DNA of 64,000 nucleotides from Thalassospira sp. TSL5-1 (lineage in GTDB: Bacteria; Pseudomonadota; Alphaproteobacteria; Rhodospirillales; Thalassospiraceae): the NCBI RefSeq assembly GCF_001907695.1, contig NZ_KV880638.1, positions 124,882 through 188,881 of the forward strand. Direction: 5' to 3'. The notes below the pieces were generated by a model. That model was not told where the DNA came from and searched no databases. It saw only the letters and a program-made list of their open reading frames with translations. The translations under genes and the position numbers were made by a program. Below are positions 51,860-60,952 of this stretch, piece after piece. Every line of letters starts with the position of its first letter. Position 1 is the stretch's first letter.

Positions 51860-52669
51860 ATGTCTTTTGCGCCATCATCGGCATCTTCTGCATCGTCACC
51901 ATCATCCAAACCCCGGGTCGGTTTGTTTGTGACCTGTCTGGTTGACATGTTTCGCCCGACTGTCGGCTTTTCAGCGGTTAAGTTGCTCGAAGAAGCAGGC
52001 TGCGTTGTCGATGTGCCGATGGAGCAGGTGTGTTGTGGTCAGCCAGCCTTTAATTCCGGCGATCTGGAATCGGCGCGCAAGGTGGCAAGGCCCCTGATTG
52101 CAATGTTTGAAAACCACGATTACGTGGTTGCCCCCAGTGGCTCCTGTGCGGGCATGATGATCAAGCATTTTCCCGAACTGTTTGCCAATGACCCGGAACT
52201 GGCCGAACCGGTCAGGGCGCTGGCAGGGAAAACCTGGGAACTGGTTTCGTTTTTAACCGATGTCATGAAACTTGACGGCGTTGCCGCCGCCTTTGAGGGC
52301 AGCATTACCTATCATGACAGTTGTTCGGGTTTGCGGGAGCTGAAGGTCAAGGAACAGCCACGCAAATTGCTGCGTACTGTTAAGGGACTTGAGATTAAGG
52401 AATTGCAGGAACCCGAAACCTGCTGCGGGTTTGGTGGAACATTCTGTGTCAAATACCCGGAAATTTCCGGCAAAATGGTTGGCGATAAAACCACGGATAT
52501 TAAAAACAGCGGTGCCGACATGCTGGTGGCGGGCGATATGGGGTGCCTTTTGAATATGGCAGGCAAGCTGCGCCGCGAGGGATCGGACATGGAAGTGCGC
52601 CATGTTGCCGAGGTCCTGGCCGATATGACAATGGCTGCCCCGGGCATTGCCGGTTCGGAGAAGGGCTAA
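51860..52669 (+). CDS. lutA: L-lactate utilisation protein LutA ((Fe-S)-binding)
   Basis: A 269-residue protein with two cysteine-rich CCG domains: VTCLVDMFRPTVGFSAVKLLEEAGCVVDVPMEQVCCGQPAFNSGD (about residues 26-70) and SITYHDSCSGLRELKVKEQPRKLLRTVKGLEIKELQEPETCCGFGGTFCV (about 148-197). LutA, B and C form an iron-sulfur lactate oxidising complex. The frame reaches 51698, but ATG 51860 with an AGAGAGGGA SD is right. Next gene lutB begins 4 bases after the stop. Confidence 0.93.
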   Translation: MSFAPSSASSASSPSSKPRVGLFVTCLVDMFRPTVGFSAVKLLEEAGCVVDVPMEQVCCGQPAFNSGDLESARKVARPLIAMFENHDYVVAPSGSCAGMMIKHFPELFANDPELAEPVRALAGKTWELVSFLTDVMKLDGVAAAFEGSITYHDSCSGLRELKVKEQPRKLLRTVKGLEIKELQEPETCCGFGGTFCVKYPEISGKMVGDKTTDIKNSGADMLVAGDMGCLLNMAGKLRREGSDMEVRHVAEVLADMTMAAPGIAGSEKG

Positions 52670-52672
52670 GTC

Positions 52673-54103
52673 ATGGAACAGTCAACCTCGCCGAAATTCA
52701 AGCAAAATGCCCATCACGCCTTGCAGGATGCCAGCCTGCAACGGGCCCTTGGCCGCCTTAAAACCGGTTTTAAGGATAAGCGCACGGCCGCTATTGCCAA
52801 TATGCCGGAATTTGAAAAACTTCGCGATACTGCGCGTGATATCAAAAATCATACCCTGGCCAATCTGGACCATTATCTGACGGCCTTTGAAGCCAATGTT
52901 ATCGCCAATGGTGGGCATGTGCACTGGTGTGCCGATGCCGAGGAAGCCCGGCAAACGGTTTTGAAAATTTGCCAGGATAAAAAGGCCAAATCGGTGCTGA
53001 AGGGCAAATCGATGATTTCGGAAGAAATCGGCCTGAATGCCTTTTTGGAAAAGCAGGATTTGAAGGTCGTTGAAACCGATCTTGGCGAATATATCATTCA
53101 ATTGCGCAAAGAACCGCCCAGCCACATTATTGCCCCGGCAATTCATGTTCACAAGGAACAGGTGGCCGACAGTTTCCGTGAAACCCACAAGGGGCGCGAT
53201 ATTAACCGCCCGCTGGATGAACCGCGTGATCTGCTTGATGAAGCCCGCGAAGTCATGCGCGAGCATTTCTTTGCCGCCGATGTCGGTATTACCGGCGCCA
53301 ATTTCCTGATTGCGGAAACGGGAACCTCGGTGATTGTGACCAATGAAGGCAATGGCGATCTGACCCAGACCCTCTCGAAGGTGCATATTGCCATTGCCAG
53401 CCTGGAAAAAGTGGTGCCAACGCTGGAGGATGCCTCCAGCATTTTGCGGGTTCTGGCGCGGTCGGCAACCGGGCAGGAAATGTCGTCTTACACGACATTC
53501 TCAACCGGGCCAAAGCGCGATGGCGACCTGGATGGGCCGGAAGAATATCATGTTATTTTGCTTGATAATGGCCGGTCCAACATGCTGGGCACCGAATTTC
53601 AGGAAATGCTGCGCTGTATTCGTTGTGCAGCCTGTATGAATCATTGCCCGGTTTACGGGGCGGTGGGGGGCCATGCCTATGGTTGGGTTTATCCGGGGCC
53701 GATGGGTTCGGTTTTGACACCATCCCTGATTGGCGTGGACGAAGCCGGGCATTTGCCCAATGCCTCGACCTTTTGCGGGAAATGCGAGGAAGTCTGTCCG
53801 ATGCGCATTCCCCTGCCAAAAATGATGCGTCATTGGCGCGAACGCGAATTTGAAAAGCATTTGGGCCCGCAATCGATGCGGTTTGGCATTCGTTTATGGG
53901 CCTGGTTTGCCAGCCGACCGGCGCTTTATGGCAAGGCAACGGGTTTGGCGGCGCGGATTTTAAAATCAATCGGCGGACGCAAGCAAAAGATTGCCAAATT
54001 GCCATTGGCCAGCGGCTGGACCGATATTCGTGATTTGCCAGCACCACAGGGCAAAACCTTCAAACAGCTTTGGGCGGAACAGCAAGCCGCAAAAAAAGCC
54101 TGA
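52673..54103 (+). CDS. lutB: L-lactate utilisation iron-sulfur protein LutB
   Basis: A 476-residue protein with an N-terminal LUD domain (residues about 70-295, with GITGANFLIAETGTSVIVTNEGNGDL) and a C-terminal ferredoxin-type part with two 4Fe-4S motifs: CIRCAACMNHCPVYGAVGG (about 315-333) and CGKCEEVCPMRIPLPKMM (about 366-383). This is the electron-transferring core of the Lut complex. Follows lutA at once and precedes lutC after 20 bp. Confidence 0.94.
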   Translation: MEQSTSPKFKQNAHHALQDASLQRALGRLKTGFKDKRTAAIANMPEFEKLRDTARDIKNHTLANLDHYLTAFEANVIANGGHVHWCADAEEARQTVLKICQDKKAKSVLKGKSMISEEIGLNAFLEKQDLKVVETDLGEYIIQLRKEPPSHIIAPAIHVHKEQVADSFRETHKGRDINRPLDEPRDLLDEAREVMREHFFAADVGITGANFLIAETGTSVIVTNEGNGDLTQTLSKVHIAIASLEKVVPTLEDASSILRVLARSATGQEMSSYTTFSTGPKRDGDLDGPEEYHVILLDNGRSNMLGTEFQEMLRCIRCAACMNHCPVYGAVGGHAYGWVYPGPMGSVLTPSLIGVDEAGHLPNASTFCGKCEEVCPMRIPLPKMMRHWREREFEKHLGPQSMRFGIRLWAWFASRPALYGKATGLAARILKSIGGRKQKIAKLPLASGWTDIRDLPAPQGKTFKQLWAEQQAAKKA

Positions 54104-54123
54104 CGCCGGAGCAGATTTTTATC

Positions 54124-54816
54124 ATGAACCAATCTTCCTCCTCATCACGCAGTGCCATTTTGGGCCGCATTCGCAAAAATCTGGGTCGTGATTCCGGCCC
54201 GCAGGATGCCCCGGCCGAAGTTGTCGCGAGGCTTGCTAACCCGCCGCGCAATATTATCCCTGCGCGCGCACAAATTGACCATGACGCACAGCTTGATCTT
54301 TTCGTTTCGATGGCCGAGGGCGTGGCCGCCAGCGTAACCCGGCTTGAAAATATGGATGCCGTCCCTGCCGAGGTATCGCGCTATCTGGCTGAACATAATC
54401 AGCCTGCGGTGGTGCGTCTGGCGCCGGATGCCGCAATTACCGGTCTGGATTGGGCCAAAACCACGCTTGAAACCTCAAGCGGTGTTGCAGGGCCGCACGA
54501 TATGGTCAGTGTGACACCGGCCTTTGCCGGGGTGGCGGAAACCGGCAGTTTGATGCTGCGTTCCGGCCCGGATCAGCCCTATACGCTGAATATGTTGCCC
54601 GATACCCATATTGTGGTGGTGAAAACCAGCCAGATTGTCGGCACTTATGAAGAAGTCTGGAGCCTGCAACGTCAGAATCAGGGCCGTGGCACCATGCCCC
54701 GCACTTTTTTGTGGGTGACAGGCCCGTCGCGGACCGGGGATATTGAACAAACCCTGCAATTGGGCGCGCATGGACCGCGTCGATTGCATATTGTTCTGGT
54801 CAATGACGAGACCTGA
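54124..54816 (+). CDS. lutC: L-lactate utilisation protein LutC
   Basis: A 230-residue LUD-domain protein. SSSSSRSAILGRIRKNLGRDSG at the start and PAFAGVAETGSLMLRSGPDQPYTLNMLPDTHIVVVKTSQIVGTYEEVW (about 137-184) are typical for LutC, the third Lut subunit. The ATG at 54124 is preferred to an upstream start within lutB at 54070. Ends before a strong terminator, closing the lutABC operon. Confidence 0.93.
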   Translation: MNQSSSSSRSAILGRIRKNLGRDSGPQDAPAEVVARLANPPRNIIPARAQIDHDAQLDLFVSMAEGVAASVTRLENMDAVPAEVSRYLAEHNQPAVVRLAPDAAITGLDWAKTTLETSSGVAGPHDMVSVTPAFAGVAETGSLMLRSGPDQPYTLNMLPDTHIVVVKTSQIVGTYEEVWSLQRQNQGRGTMPRTFLWVTGPSRTGDIEQTLQLGAHGPRRLHIVLVNDET

Positions 54817-54885
54817 GGCGATTTAAAGATCAAGTGCCATGATCACTCAGGATGATTGGCAAATCAGATCGTTAAAACAGTTTGG

Positions 54886-54914
54886 AAAACCGGCGACATC
54901 GATCGCCGGTTTTT
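54886..54914 (+). terminator. lutABC terminator
   Basis: AAAACCGGCGA (54886-54896) pairs with TCGCCGGTTTT (54903-54913), 11 bp, with a T-run. Strong terminator 70 bp after lutC. Confidence 0.9.
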
Positions 54915-55012
54915 GTTATTTGGCAATGTAATGCCGGTTTTGATCAAATTTCAGGTATTTTCGGGCTTTCTGGGCGATGCAATTTTTAAACATTCCGGCT
55001 ATATGTTAGCCA

Positions 55013-55681
55013 ATGACAGATCGTAAGAACCATCGCCGACGCCGAAATGTAACAGAATCGGAGAAAGCCCTGTGGGAGGCTTTTACCCGTGATGTTGTGC
55101 CTTTGCGCGCGCGCCGCAAAGCATTGCGCGATCAGGAAGGCGATGATCTGGAAGATGAACTGGCGAAGATGGCCAATCAGCCGGCAAGTGATACGGCGAT
55201 CCCGCCGACTGCTTCATTGGGTGACGAGCTTGCCCGGTCCGAAGCCAACCGGCTGGCACGAAACCTGCCGTCCGCGCGTGAGGCCAACCGTATCCCGGGG
55301 CCGAAAAATTCCGGTCTTCAGGACATTAAAACTGGAAATACGGCCGGTATTGACCGTTCGACGGCGGATCGGTTTAAAAAGGGACGCATGCCCATTGAAG
55401 GGCGTATTGACCTGCATGGCATGACCCAGGAAGTGGCTCATCACGCCTTGAACAGCTTTATCGAAGCCGCCTGGCGCAGTGATAAACGGTGTGTACTGGT
55501 GATTACCGGCAAGGGCAGCAGGGCCGATGAATATGGTCGTACCGGTCTTTTGCGCCAGCGATTGCCGCAATGGCTTAGTGCGCCACGGTTACGACCGCAT
55601 ATTTTGGCGGTTAGTCAGGCGCAAATTGGTCATGGTGGGGCCGGGGCCTTTTATGTTTTGTTGAAACGGAGACGTGTGTGA
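55013..55681 (+). CDS. Smr-domain protein
   Basis: A 222-residue protein with a basic/acidic N-terminal part (about 1-135) and a C-terminal Smr domain: IEGRIDLHGMTQEVAHHALNSFIEAAWRSDKRCVLVITGKGSRADEYGRTGLLRQRLPQWLSAPRLRPHILAVSQAQIGHGGAGAFYVLLKRRR. The D-L-H-G-M, T-G-K-G and G-G-x-G-A-x-Y-V-L-L marks are complete. Smr domains have endonuclease activity on DNA or RNA (MutS2-type). In other alphaproteobacteria this gene usually follows mltA; here it lies 14 kb away across the proposed origin. Coupled to the XRE gene by GTGA. Confidence 0.9.
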   Translation: MTDRKNHRRRRNVTESEKALWEAFTRDVVPLRARRKALRDQEGDDLEDELAKMANQPASDTAIPPTASLGDELARSEANRLARNLPSAREANRIPGPKNSGLQDIKTGNTAGIDRSTADRFKKGRMPIEGRIDLHGMTQEVAHHALNSFIEAAWRSDKRCVLVITGKGSRADEYGRTGLLRQRLPQWLSAPRLRPHILAVSQAQIGHGGAGAFYVLLKRRRV

Positions 55682-56037
55682 CACCTTTTGGCAATCGCAT
55701 TCGCGAATTGCGAACGCGCCAGAATGTAACGCTGACGGAAATGGCAAATGCGCTGCAATTGTCACCTGCCTATCTTTCGGCGCTGGAGCACGGGCATCGT
55801 GGCCGGCCCAGCCCTGGTCTGGTGCAACAGATTTGCGGGTATTTTAATTTGATCTGGGATGAGGTGGACGAGATTAAACGCCTTGCCCAGTTGTCTCATC
55901 CAAAAGTTACTGTCGATACCGCGGGGCTTGAGCCTGAAGCCACTGAATTGGCCAATTTGCTGGCGGAACGTATTGCCGGGTTAAGTGATGACCAGCTTGC
56001 CCGTATGCTTATGATCATTCGGGAATATCGGGAATAA
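55678..56037 (+). CDS. XRE-family helix-turn-helix regulator
   Basis: A 119-residue protein with an N-terminal Cro/C1-type helix-turn-helix (FGNRIRELRTRQNVTLTEMANALQLSPAYLSALEHGHRGRPSPGLVQQICGYFNLIWDEVDEI, residues about 4-66), and a C-terminal helical part (ELANLLAERIAGLSDDQLARMLMIIREYRE). Start is GTG overlapping the Smr stop. The smr-xre pair is a conserved combination; the regulated genes are unknown. Confidence 0.88.
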   Translation: MTPFGNRIRELRTRQNVTLTEMANALQLSPAYLSALEHGHRGRPSPGLVQQICGYFNLIWDEVDEIKRLAQLSHPKVTVDTAGLEPEATELANLLAERIAGLSDDQLARMLMIIREYRE

Positions 56038-56075
56038 CACTATTCAACAAAGACGATGTTCTGATCGAATGCTCG

Positions 56076-56094
56076 ATGTGCCTATTTGGCACAT
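56076..56094. repeat. Inverted repeat between xre and the chemoreceptor gene
   Basis: ATGTGCC (56076-56082) and GGCACAT (56088-56094) with a 5-nt spacer. No T-run follows, so it may be a regulator site for the chemoreceptor gene rather than a terminator. The rest of 56038-56274 shows nothing obvious. Confidence 0.4.
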
Positions 56095-56274
56095 GCAATC
56101 TTGAATTGTTATTTTGCATCACAATATGCCAATTTCTGCCGTATAACGGTGTCAGGTCAAATACATAGAGTTTTAACAATAATATTTTCGCTCTAATCGG
56201 ATCCGGTTTCCGCTGTCTGGTGCGGCTGCCGTTTTTTGTCCGTTTGGTGATCAATATTATTTTTCCGGGAAACT

Positions 56275-58335
56275 ATGATGTTTAGTGACATTCGGATCGG
56301 ATCAAAATTGGCAATTTCACTGGTGCCGCCTGTTATTGCACTGGTCGTTTTGTCATTGTTTGTGATTGGTGCGCGTTATCAGGAAATGGACCAGTTAAGC
56401 AAGATTCGCGGTCTTGCTTCGTTGGCTGGGGAAATTGGGGAAACGGTTCATGAACTGCAAAAAGAACGCGGTGCATCAGCCGGTTTTATCGGTTCGGGCG
56501 GTAAGGAATTCGGCCCGCAGCTTAAAGAACAGCGCAATCTTTCGGATCAGAAAATCAAAGCCTTGAATGATGCGCTTTCCGTGTTTGACATGGATCGTTA
56601 CGATTCGGCACTTCAATCAAAGATCACGGCTTTTGCCCAGCAGATTGACCAGATTGGTAAAACGCGCATTGCAGTTGATGATCTTGATCTCAAGGTACCC
56701 GATGTCGTCACCTTTTATACCGATATCATAGCAGACATGTTGGCGACGGTTAATACGGCTGCACAGATTAGTGATGATTCCGAAATGCTGCGTTTTATTG
56801 CGTCTTACAATGATTTCATGCAGGCGAAGGAACGTGCAGGGTTGGAACGTGCTACCGGTGCGGTCGGCTTTGGCAGTGGCAAATTTGAACCGGCTTTGTA
56901 TCGTCGCTTTTTAGAACTGATCACCTTGCAAGGCGGTTATCTTTCAGTTTTCAAGGAATTTGCCAATCCGGATCTGATCAATTTTTATAATCAGACGATG
57001 GCCGATCCGGTGGTTCAAAAGGTTGCCGATTTGCGGACGATCGCACTGAATTATCCCGTAACAGGTACGACAAATAACATTTCCGGGTCTGACTGGTTTG
57101 CCACAATTACCCAGAAGATTAATCTTTATAAGACAGTAGAAGACTATATCGCCAGCCAACTCGTGCTTCGGGCCGATGACAAGTTTGATATTGCGCAAAC
57201 CTTTTTTTATGCAACGCTGGTGGGTCTTTTTATTGTTGTCGCGCTGGCTTGCGGATTGGTTTTTGCTGTTGGACGCAGCGTTACAACTCCGATCCGGGAT
57301 ATGACGTCATCCATGACGGCGCTGGCTGGAGGTAATTTTAGCCAGAGTATCGCAGGTCAGGACCGGGGGGACGAAGTGGGTGATATGGCCCGTTCGGTCG
57401 AATTCTTCAGGCTGAATCTGGAAGAAAATCGCAATATCGTTCGTCAACGCGAAGCTGAACAGGCCGCTCGGGATGCGCATGCCGAACGCATTGAAAAACT
57501 GACCAACGCTTTTCGGCGCAATGTCGATCGTTTGCTCGACGGTGTGGCACAGGCAAGTGATGATTTGCAGGGCACATCGATGACAATGAATGATGCCGTT
57601 TTACAAAGCCGTGACCGAGCTGTTGAGGTCGCCAGCAATGCCGAGGAAGCCTCAGGCAATGTGTCCACGGTTTCTGCAGCCACCGAGGAACTGGCAAATT
57701 CAATCCTTGAGATTTCCCGTCAGATTGAAGCTGCCTCCAATGCCGCGTCTGAAGCGGCCAGGGATGCCCGTGATGCGGATGGTATTGCCAATACGCTCAG
57801 GGAGGCGACAGGTCGCATTGGTGAAGTGATTGGTTTGATTGGGGATATTGCCAGTCAGACGAACCTGCTAGCATTGAATGCAACAATTGAGGCGGCCCGT
57901 GCGGGCGAGGCGGGAAAGGGTTTTGCCGTGGTTGCAGGCGAAGTTAAAAATCTTGCCAGCCAGACGTCAAAAGCAACGGATGAAATCAGCGGTCATATCA
58001 GTAGCTTGCAAGCTGCGACCGAACAGGCTATCGGCGCGTTTGATCGTATTGGGGCACGGATTGAGGAACTTGATACCACCTCTGCCTCGCTGTCGGCAGC
58101 GGTTAACGAGCAACAGGCGGCCACATCGGAAATTGCCGTGAATGTTGAACGTGCCGCAAGTGGCACGGGTGAAGTCTCGCGCAATATTGCCGATGTCAGT
58201 GCCGCCACCGAACAGGCCGATCAGGCAGTACAGAACCTGATGAAGGCCTGTGAAAGTGTAACAGGTGTATCGACCGAACTGCGCGCCGTGATTGAGGATT
58301 TTCTTAAATCGGTTGCGGAAGACAAGGCCGTTTGA
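56275..58335 (+). CDS. Methyl-accepting chemotaxis protein with NIT sensor domain
   Basis: A 686-residue chemoreceptor. TM1 at about residues 12-34 ([22 protein letters not shown]), then a periplasmic NIT domain, proposed for nitrate/nitrite sensing ([25 protein letters not shown] at about 50-74; further helices to about 290), TM2 at about 308-332, a HAMP domain, and the cytoplasmic methyl-accepting domain with its hairpin tip region around [43 protein letters not shown] (about 520-562). No C-terminal CheR-binding pentapeptide is visible. Two ATGs (56275, 56278) are possible. Isolated from che genes. Confidence 0.9.
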   Translation: MMFSDIRIGSKLAISLVPPVIALVVLSLFVIGARYQEMDQLSKIRGLASLAGEIGETVHELQKERGASAGFIGSGGKEFGPQLKEQRNLSDQKIKALNDALSVFDMDRYDSALQSKITAFAQQIDQIGKTRIAVDDLDLKVPDVVTFYTDIIADMLATVNTAAQISDDSEMLRFIASYNDFMQAKERAGLERATGAVGFGSGKFEPALYRRFLELITLQGGYLSVFKEFANPDLINFYNQTMADPVVQKVADLRTIALNYPVTGTTNNISGSDWFATITQKINLYKTVEDYIASQLVLRADDKFDIAQTFFYATLVGLFIVVALACGLVFAVGRSVTTPIRDMTSSMTALAGGNFSQSIAGQDRGDEVGDMARSVEFFRLNLEENRNIVRQREAEQAARDAHAERIEKLTNAFRRNVDRLLDGVAQASDDLQGTSMTMNDAVLQSRDRAVEVASNAEEASGNVSTVSAATEELANSILEISRQIEAASNAASEAARDARDADGIANTLREATGRIGEVIGLIGDIASQTNLLALNATIEAARAGEAGKGFAVVAGEVKNLASQTSKATDEISGHISSLQAATEQAIGAFDRIGARIEELDTTSASLSAAVNEQQAATSEIAVNVERAASGTGEVSRNIADVSAATEQADQAVQNLMKACESVTGVSTELRAVIEDFLKSVAEDKAV

Positions 58336-58363
58336 TTGCTTTGTGTGCCATTTGAAATCTAAT

Positions 58364-58393
58364 ACCGGGACGGGGTATATGTCCCGTTCCGGT
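58364..58393 (+). terminator. Hairpin after the chemoreceptor gene
   Basis: ACCGGGACGGG (58364-58374) pairs with CCCGTTCCGGT (58383-58393), 11 bp with one G-T pair. There is no T-run, so it may be a factor-dependent or weak termination site at the 5' edge of the rho leader. Confidence 0.5.
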
Positions 58394-58527
58394 ACCTGTA
58401 TGATATGGTCGATATGCCGACAAAGCGCAAATTTGCAAACCAGACGATTAAACGTATTGCGGGATTAAACCGGAGTATATTGCCGTTTATGCTGCCAATT
58501 TTGCCAAAATGCGGTTGAAATTTTCCG

Positions 58528-58551
58528 TCAATGTGACCTCAATCACATTGA
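58528..58551. promoter_or_regulatory. CRP-like palindrome upstream of rho
   Basis: A perfect 9-bp inverted repeat: TCAATGTGA (58528-58536), 6-nt spacer, TCACATTGA (58543-58551). It contains the CRP consensus TGTGA-N6-TCACA. It lies about 235 bp upstream of the rho ATG in a 448-bp non-coding leader (58336-58783) that, apart from this and the hairpin at 58364-58393, shows nothing else recognisable. Long leaders with autoregulation are known for rho genes. Confidence 0.65.
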
Positions 58552-58783
58552 TAGCGCGTATGGGACCCAAACCGGTTTGACTAATTGCCAGATCGGGGTT
58601 ATCTGTTCCCCATGTCTCGTCACGTTCTGGACGAGGCATTCCTACCTTAAGCAATCAGCGGTTTTATTGTTGTTATGTCAGTGTCGTATTTCACATACGG
58701 CTTTGAAAATCATACGCAAATATCGCCCTTCCATTTTGACCTATTCGCCCTTTCCGGCAATTACAAAATCATCATACGCAGAC

Positions 58784-60046
58784 ATGCATCTCCAGGAACT
58801 GAAACTTAAATCTCCGACCGAGCTTTTGGCCCTGTCTGAGGAACTCGAAATTGAAAACGCCAGCACCTTGCGCAAGCAGGAGCTGATGTTTGCCATTCTC
58901 AAGCAGCTTGCAGAAAACGACCATGCCATTTATGGCGAAGGTGTTCTGGAAGTGCTGCCGGACGGTTTCGGCTTTTTGCGCAGCCCGGAAGCCAACTACC
59001 TGGCGGGCCCGGATGATATTTATGTCTCGCCAAGCCAGGTGCGTCGCTTTGGCCTGCGGACCGGCGATACGGTGGAAGGGCAAATTCGCTCCCCCAAGGA
59101 AGGGGAACGTTATTTTGCACTGTTAAAGGTCGACAAGGTTAATTTTGATGCACCGGAAAAGGTGCGTCACCGCATTAACTTTGACAATCTGACCCCGCTT
59201 TATCCTGACCAGCCGCTGAAGATGGAACGCCATCTGGACCAGGAAGGCAACAAGGACATCACCAACCGGGTGATCGAACTTGTGTCGCCGCTGGGTAAAG
59301 GTCAGCGTGCCCTGATCGTGGCGCCGCCGCGCACCGGTAAAACCGTGATGCTGCAAAATATTGCGCATGCGATCGAGGAAAACCATCCGGAAGCCTATCT
59401 GATCGTTCTGCTGATTGACGAACGCCCGGAAGAAGTGACCGACATGGATCGTTCGGTGAAGGGCGAAGTGATCAGCTCGACCTTTGACGAACCGGCACAG
59501 CGTCACGTCCAGGTCACTGAAATGGTGCTGGAAAAGGCCAAACGCCTGGTTGAACACAAGCATGATGTTGTCATCCTGCTCGATTCGATCACCCGTCTGG
59601 CGCGCGCATACAATACCGTTGTCCCTAGCTCTGGCAAGGTTTTGACCGGTGGTGTCGATGCAAATGCCTTGCAGCGTCCGAAGCGTTTCTTTGGTGCTGC
59701 GCGTAATATCGAAGAGGGCGGGTCGCTGACCATCATTGCAACCGCGCTGATCGATACCGGTTCACGCATGGATGAAGTCATCTTTGAAGAATTCAAAGGT
59801 ACGGGTAACTCCGAACTTATCCTGGATCGTAAACTGGCTGACAAACGTATCTTCCCGGCGATCGATATTCTTAAATCGGGCACCCGTAAGGAAGAATTGC
59901 TGGTGGGTAAAAGCGAGCTTTCGAAAATGTGGGTGCTGCGCCGTATCCTCAATCCGATGGGGCCGCAGGACGCGATGGAATTCCTGCTGGGCAAGCTCAA
60001 GACCACCAAAAACAACGACGATTTCTTCGATTCCATGAATGGCTGA
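58784..60046 (+). CDS. rho: Transcription termination factor Rho
   Basis: A 420-residue hexameric RNA-dependent ATPase. N-terminal [40 protein letters not shown] is the Rho_N domain, followed by the RNA-binding OSB domain ([37 protein letters not shown], about residues 51-87), and the ATPase domain with Walker [11 protein letters not shown] (about 178-187), [13 protein letters not shown] and the Q-loop/R-loop region. The frame reaches 58577, but the ATG at 58784 is canonical. In many alphaproteobacteria rho lies next to mnmE-mnmG-rsmG-parAB; here other genes follow. Confidence 0.97.
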   Translation: MHLQELKLKSPTELLALSEELEIENASTLRKQELMFAILKQLAENDHAIYGEGVLEVLPDGFGFLRSPEANYLAGPDDIYVSPSQVRRFGLRTGDTVEGQIRSPKEGERYFALLKVDKVNFDAPEKVRHRINFDNLTPLYPDQPLKMERHLDQEGNKDITNRVIELVSPLGKGQRALIVAPPRTGKTVMLQNIAHAIEENHPEAYLIVLLIDERPEEVTDMDRSVKGEVISSTFDEPAQRHVQVTEMVLEKAKRLVEHKHDVVILLDSITRLARAYNTVVPSSGKVLTGGVDANALQRPKRFFGAARNIEEGGSLTIIATALIDTGSRMDEVIFEEFKGTGNSELILDRKLADKRIFPAIDILKSGTRKEELLVGKSELSKMWVLRRILNPMGPQDAMEFLLGKLKTTKNNDDFFDSMNG

Positions 60047-60079
60047 TCGCTGTTTCATCTGGTAATCGATCTGTTATTG

Positions 60080-60157
60080 AAAAACCCCCGGCTTTTGAAC
60101 TGCCCCCCGAAGTTGATGTCCAACTTTACGGGGTCAGTTCAAAAGTCGGGGGTTTTT
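60080..60157. terminator. Long hairpin (about 36 bp arms) after rho
   Basis: Left arm 60080-60115, loop ATGTC 60116-60120, right arm 60121-60157. The arms pair nearly throughout (outer part AAAAACCCCCG / CGGGGGTTTTT, inner part TTTTGAACTG / CAGTTCAAAA, then CGAAGTTG / CAACTTTA region with a few mismatches). Poly-A before and poly-T after make it a bidirectional terminator for rho. Its inner 46 bp (60096-60141) resembles two IS3-family terminal repeats joined face to face (see findings). Confidence 0.7.
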
Positions 60158-60268
60158 GTTTGGCCGGGGAAAGGACAAATCGCTTTAAACCAGTGTGATC
60201 TACTTCGCTTGAAGGGGAACCGGGACCTGCCTACATTGCGTTAAGGATCAATAACTTATTGTTTTGAA

Positions 60269-60847
60269 ATGAAAATTACGCTTCCTTCAAAGCCGGTTCA
60301 AACAAGTCGCCTCTTGCTCCGTCCTTTTATGGCACGTGATTTTGAGCAATATGCTGCCTATCATACCCTGCCATCGGTCTATCGTTACCTTTATTCAGTG
60401 CCTCCGGCAGGTGCTGCGTTGCAGGATCAATTTTCCGCAGTTCTGAACGCATCATTTGAAGGTGAAAGTGATGTGTTTCGACTGGCGGTGATTCGTCAGG
60501 ATGATGATGCCCTGATCGGCGAGGTCTTGCTGAAAATCGCCAGTATCAGCGCCCTTCAGGCTGAAATCGGTTATATTTTCAACCCGGATTTTGAAGGCTA
60601 TGGTTATGCGACCGAGGCAGTCTCGGCGATGATTGATCTTGGGTTTGATCATTTTGGCTTTCACCGCATCTTTGCCCGCCTTGACCCGCAAAATGTTGGA
60701 TCGGTTGGGATCGTTGAACGGCTGGGTTTGCGGTGCGAGGCGCATTTGATTGAAAATGACCGCTTTAACGGCGTATGGGGCGATGAATATATTTATGCGG
60801 TTCGCGCGATCGAATGGCAGGCACGTCGTCTTGTCCGCGCGCGATAG
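60269..60847 (+). CDS. GNAT-family N-acetyltransferase (RimJ/RimL type)
   Basis: A 192-residue acetyltransferase of the RimJ/RimL group: TSRLLLRPFMARDFEQYAAYHTLPSVYRYLYS (residues about 12-43), EIGYIFNPDFEGYGYATEAVSAMIDLGFDHFGFHRIFARLDPQNVGSVGIVERLGLRCEAHL (about 98-160). Such enzymes acetylate ribosomal-protein N-termini or small molecules. SD is weak. Position between rho and the near-parS site; substrate unknown. Confidence 0.88.
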   Translation: MKITLPSKPVQTSRLLLRPFMARDFEQYAAYHTLPSVYRYLYSVPPAGAALQDQFSAVLNASFEGESDVFRLAVIRQDDDALIGEVLLKIASISALQAEIGYIFNPDFEGYGYATEAVSAMIDLGFDHFGFHRIFARLDPQNVGSVGIVERLGLRCEAHLIENDRFNGVWGDEYIYAVRAIEWQARRLVRAR

Positions 60848-60912
60848 GGAAGGGACATAACCTGTCGCATAGCGTTTGTGTTCTTTTGGTAAGTTTGCCG
60901 TTTGGTGCAAAA

Positions 60913-60928
60913 TGTTTCACGGGAAACA
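60913..60928. promoter_or_regulatory. Near-parS sequence
   Basis: TGTTTCACGGGAAACA differs from the ParB site TGTTTCACGTGAAACA by a single base (position 10, G for T). It extends outward as AATGTTTC...GAAACATT. It lies about 14 kb from the proposed origin in the 526-bp intergenic region 60848-61373. A degenerate parS is a reasonable reading; a random match is unlikely for a 16-bp motif. Confidence 0.6.
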
Positions 60929-60952
60929 TTCCGGCCACTTGCAAACGATGTT

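Noticed and set aside
53170..53182. GTTTCCGTGAAAC inside lutB as a further parS site
   Set aside because: It lacks one base of the 14-bp core, so the half-sites are wrongly spaced for ParB.
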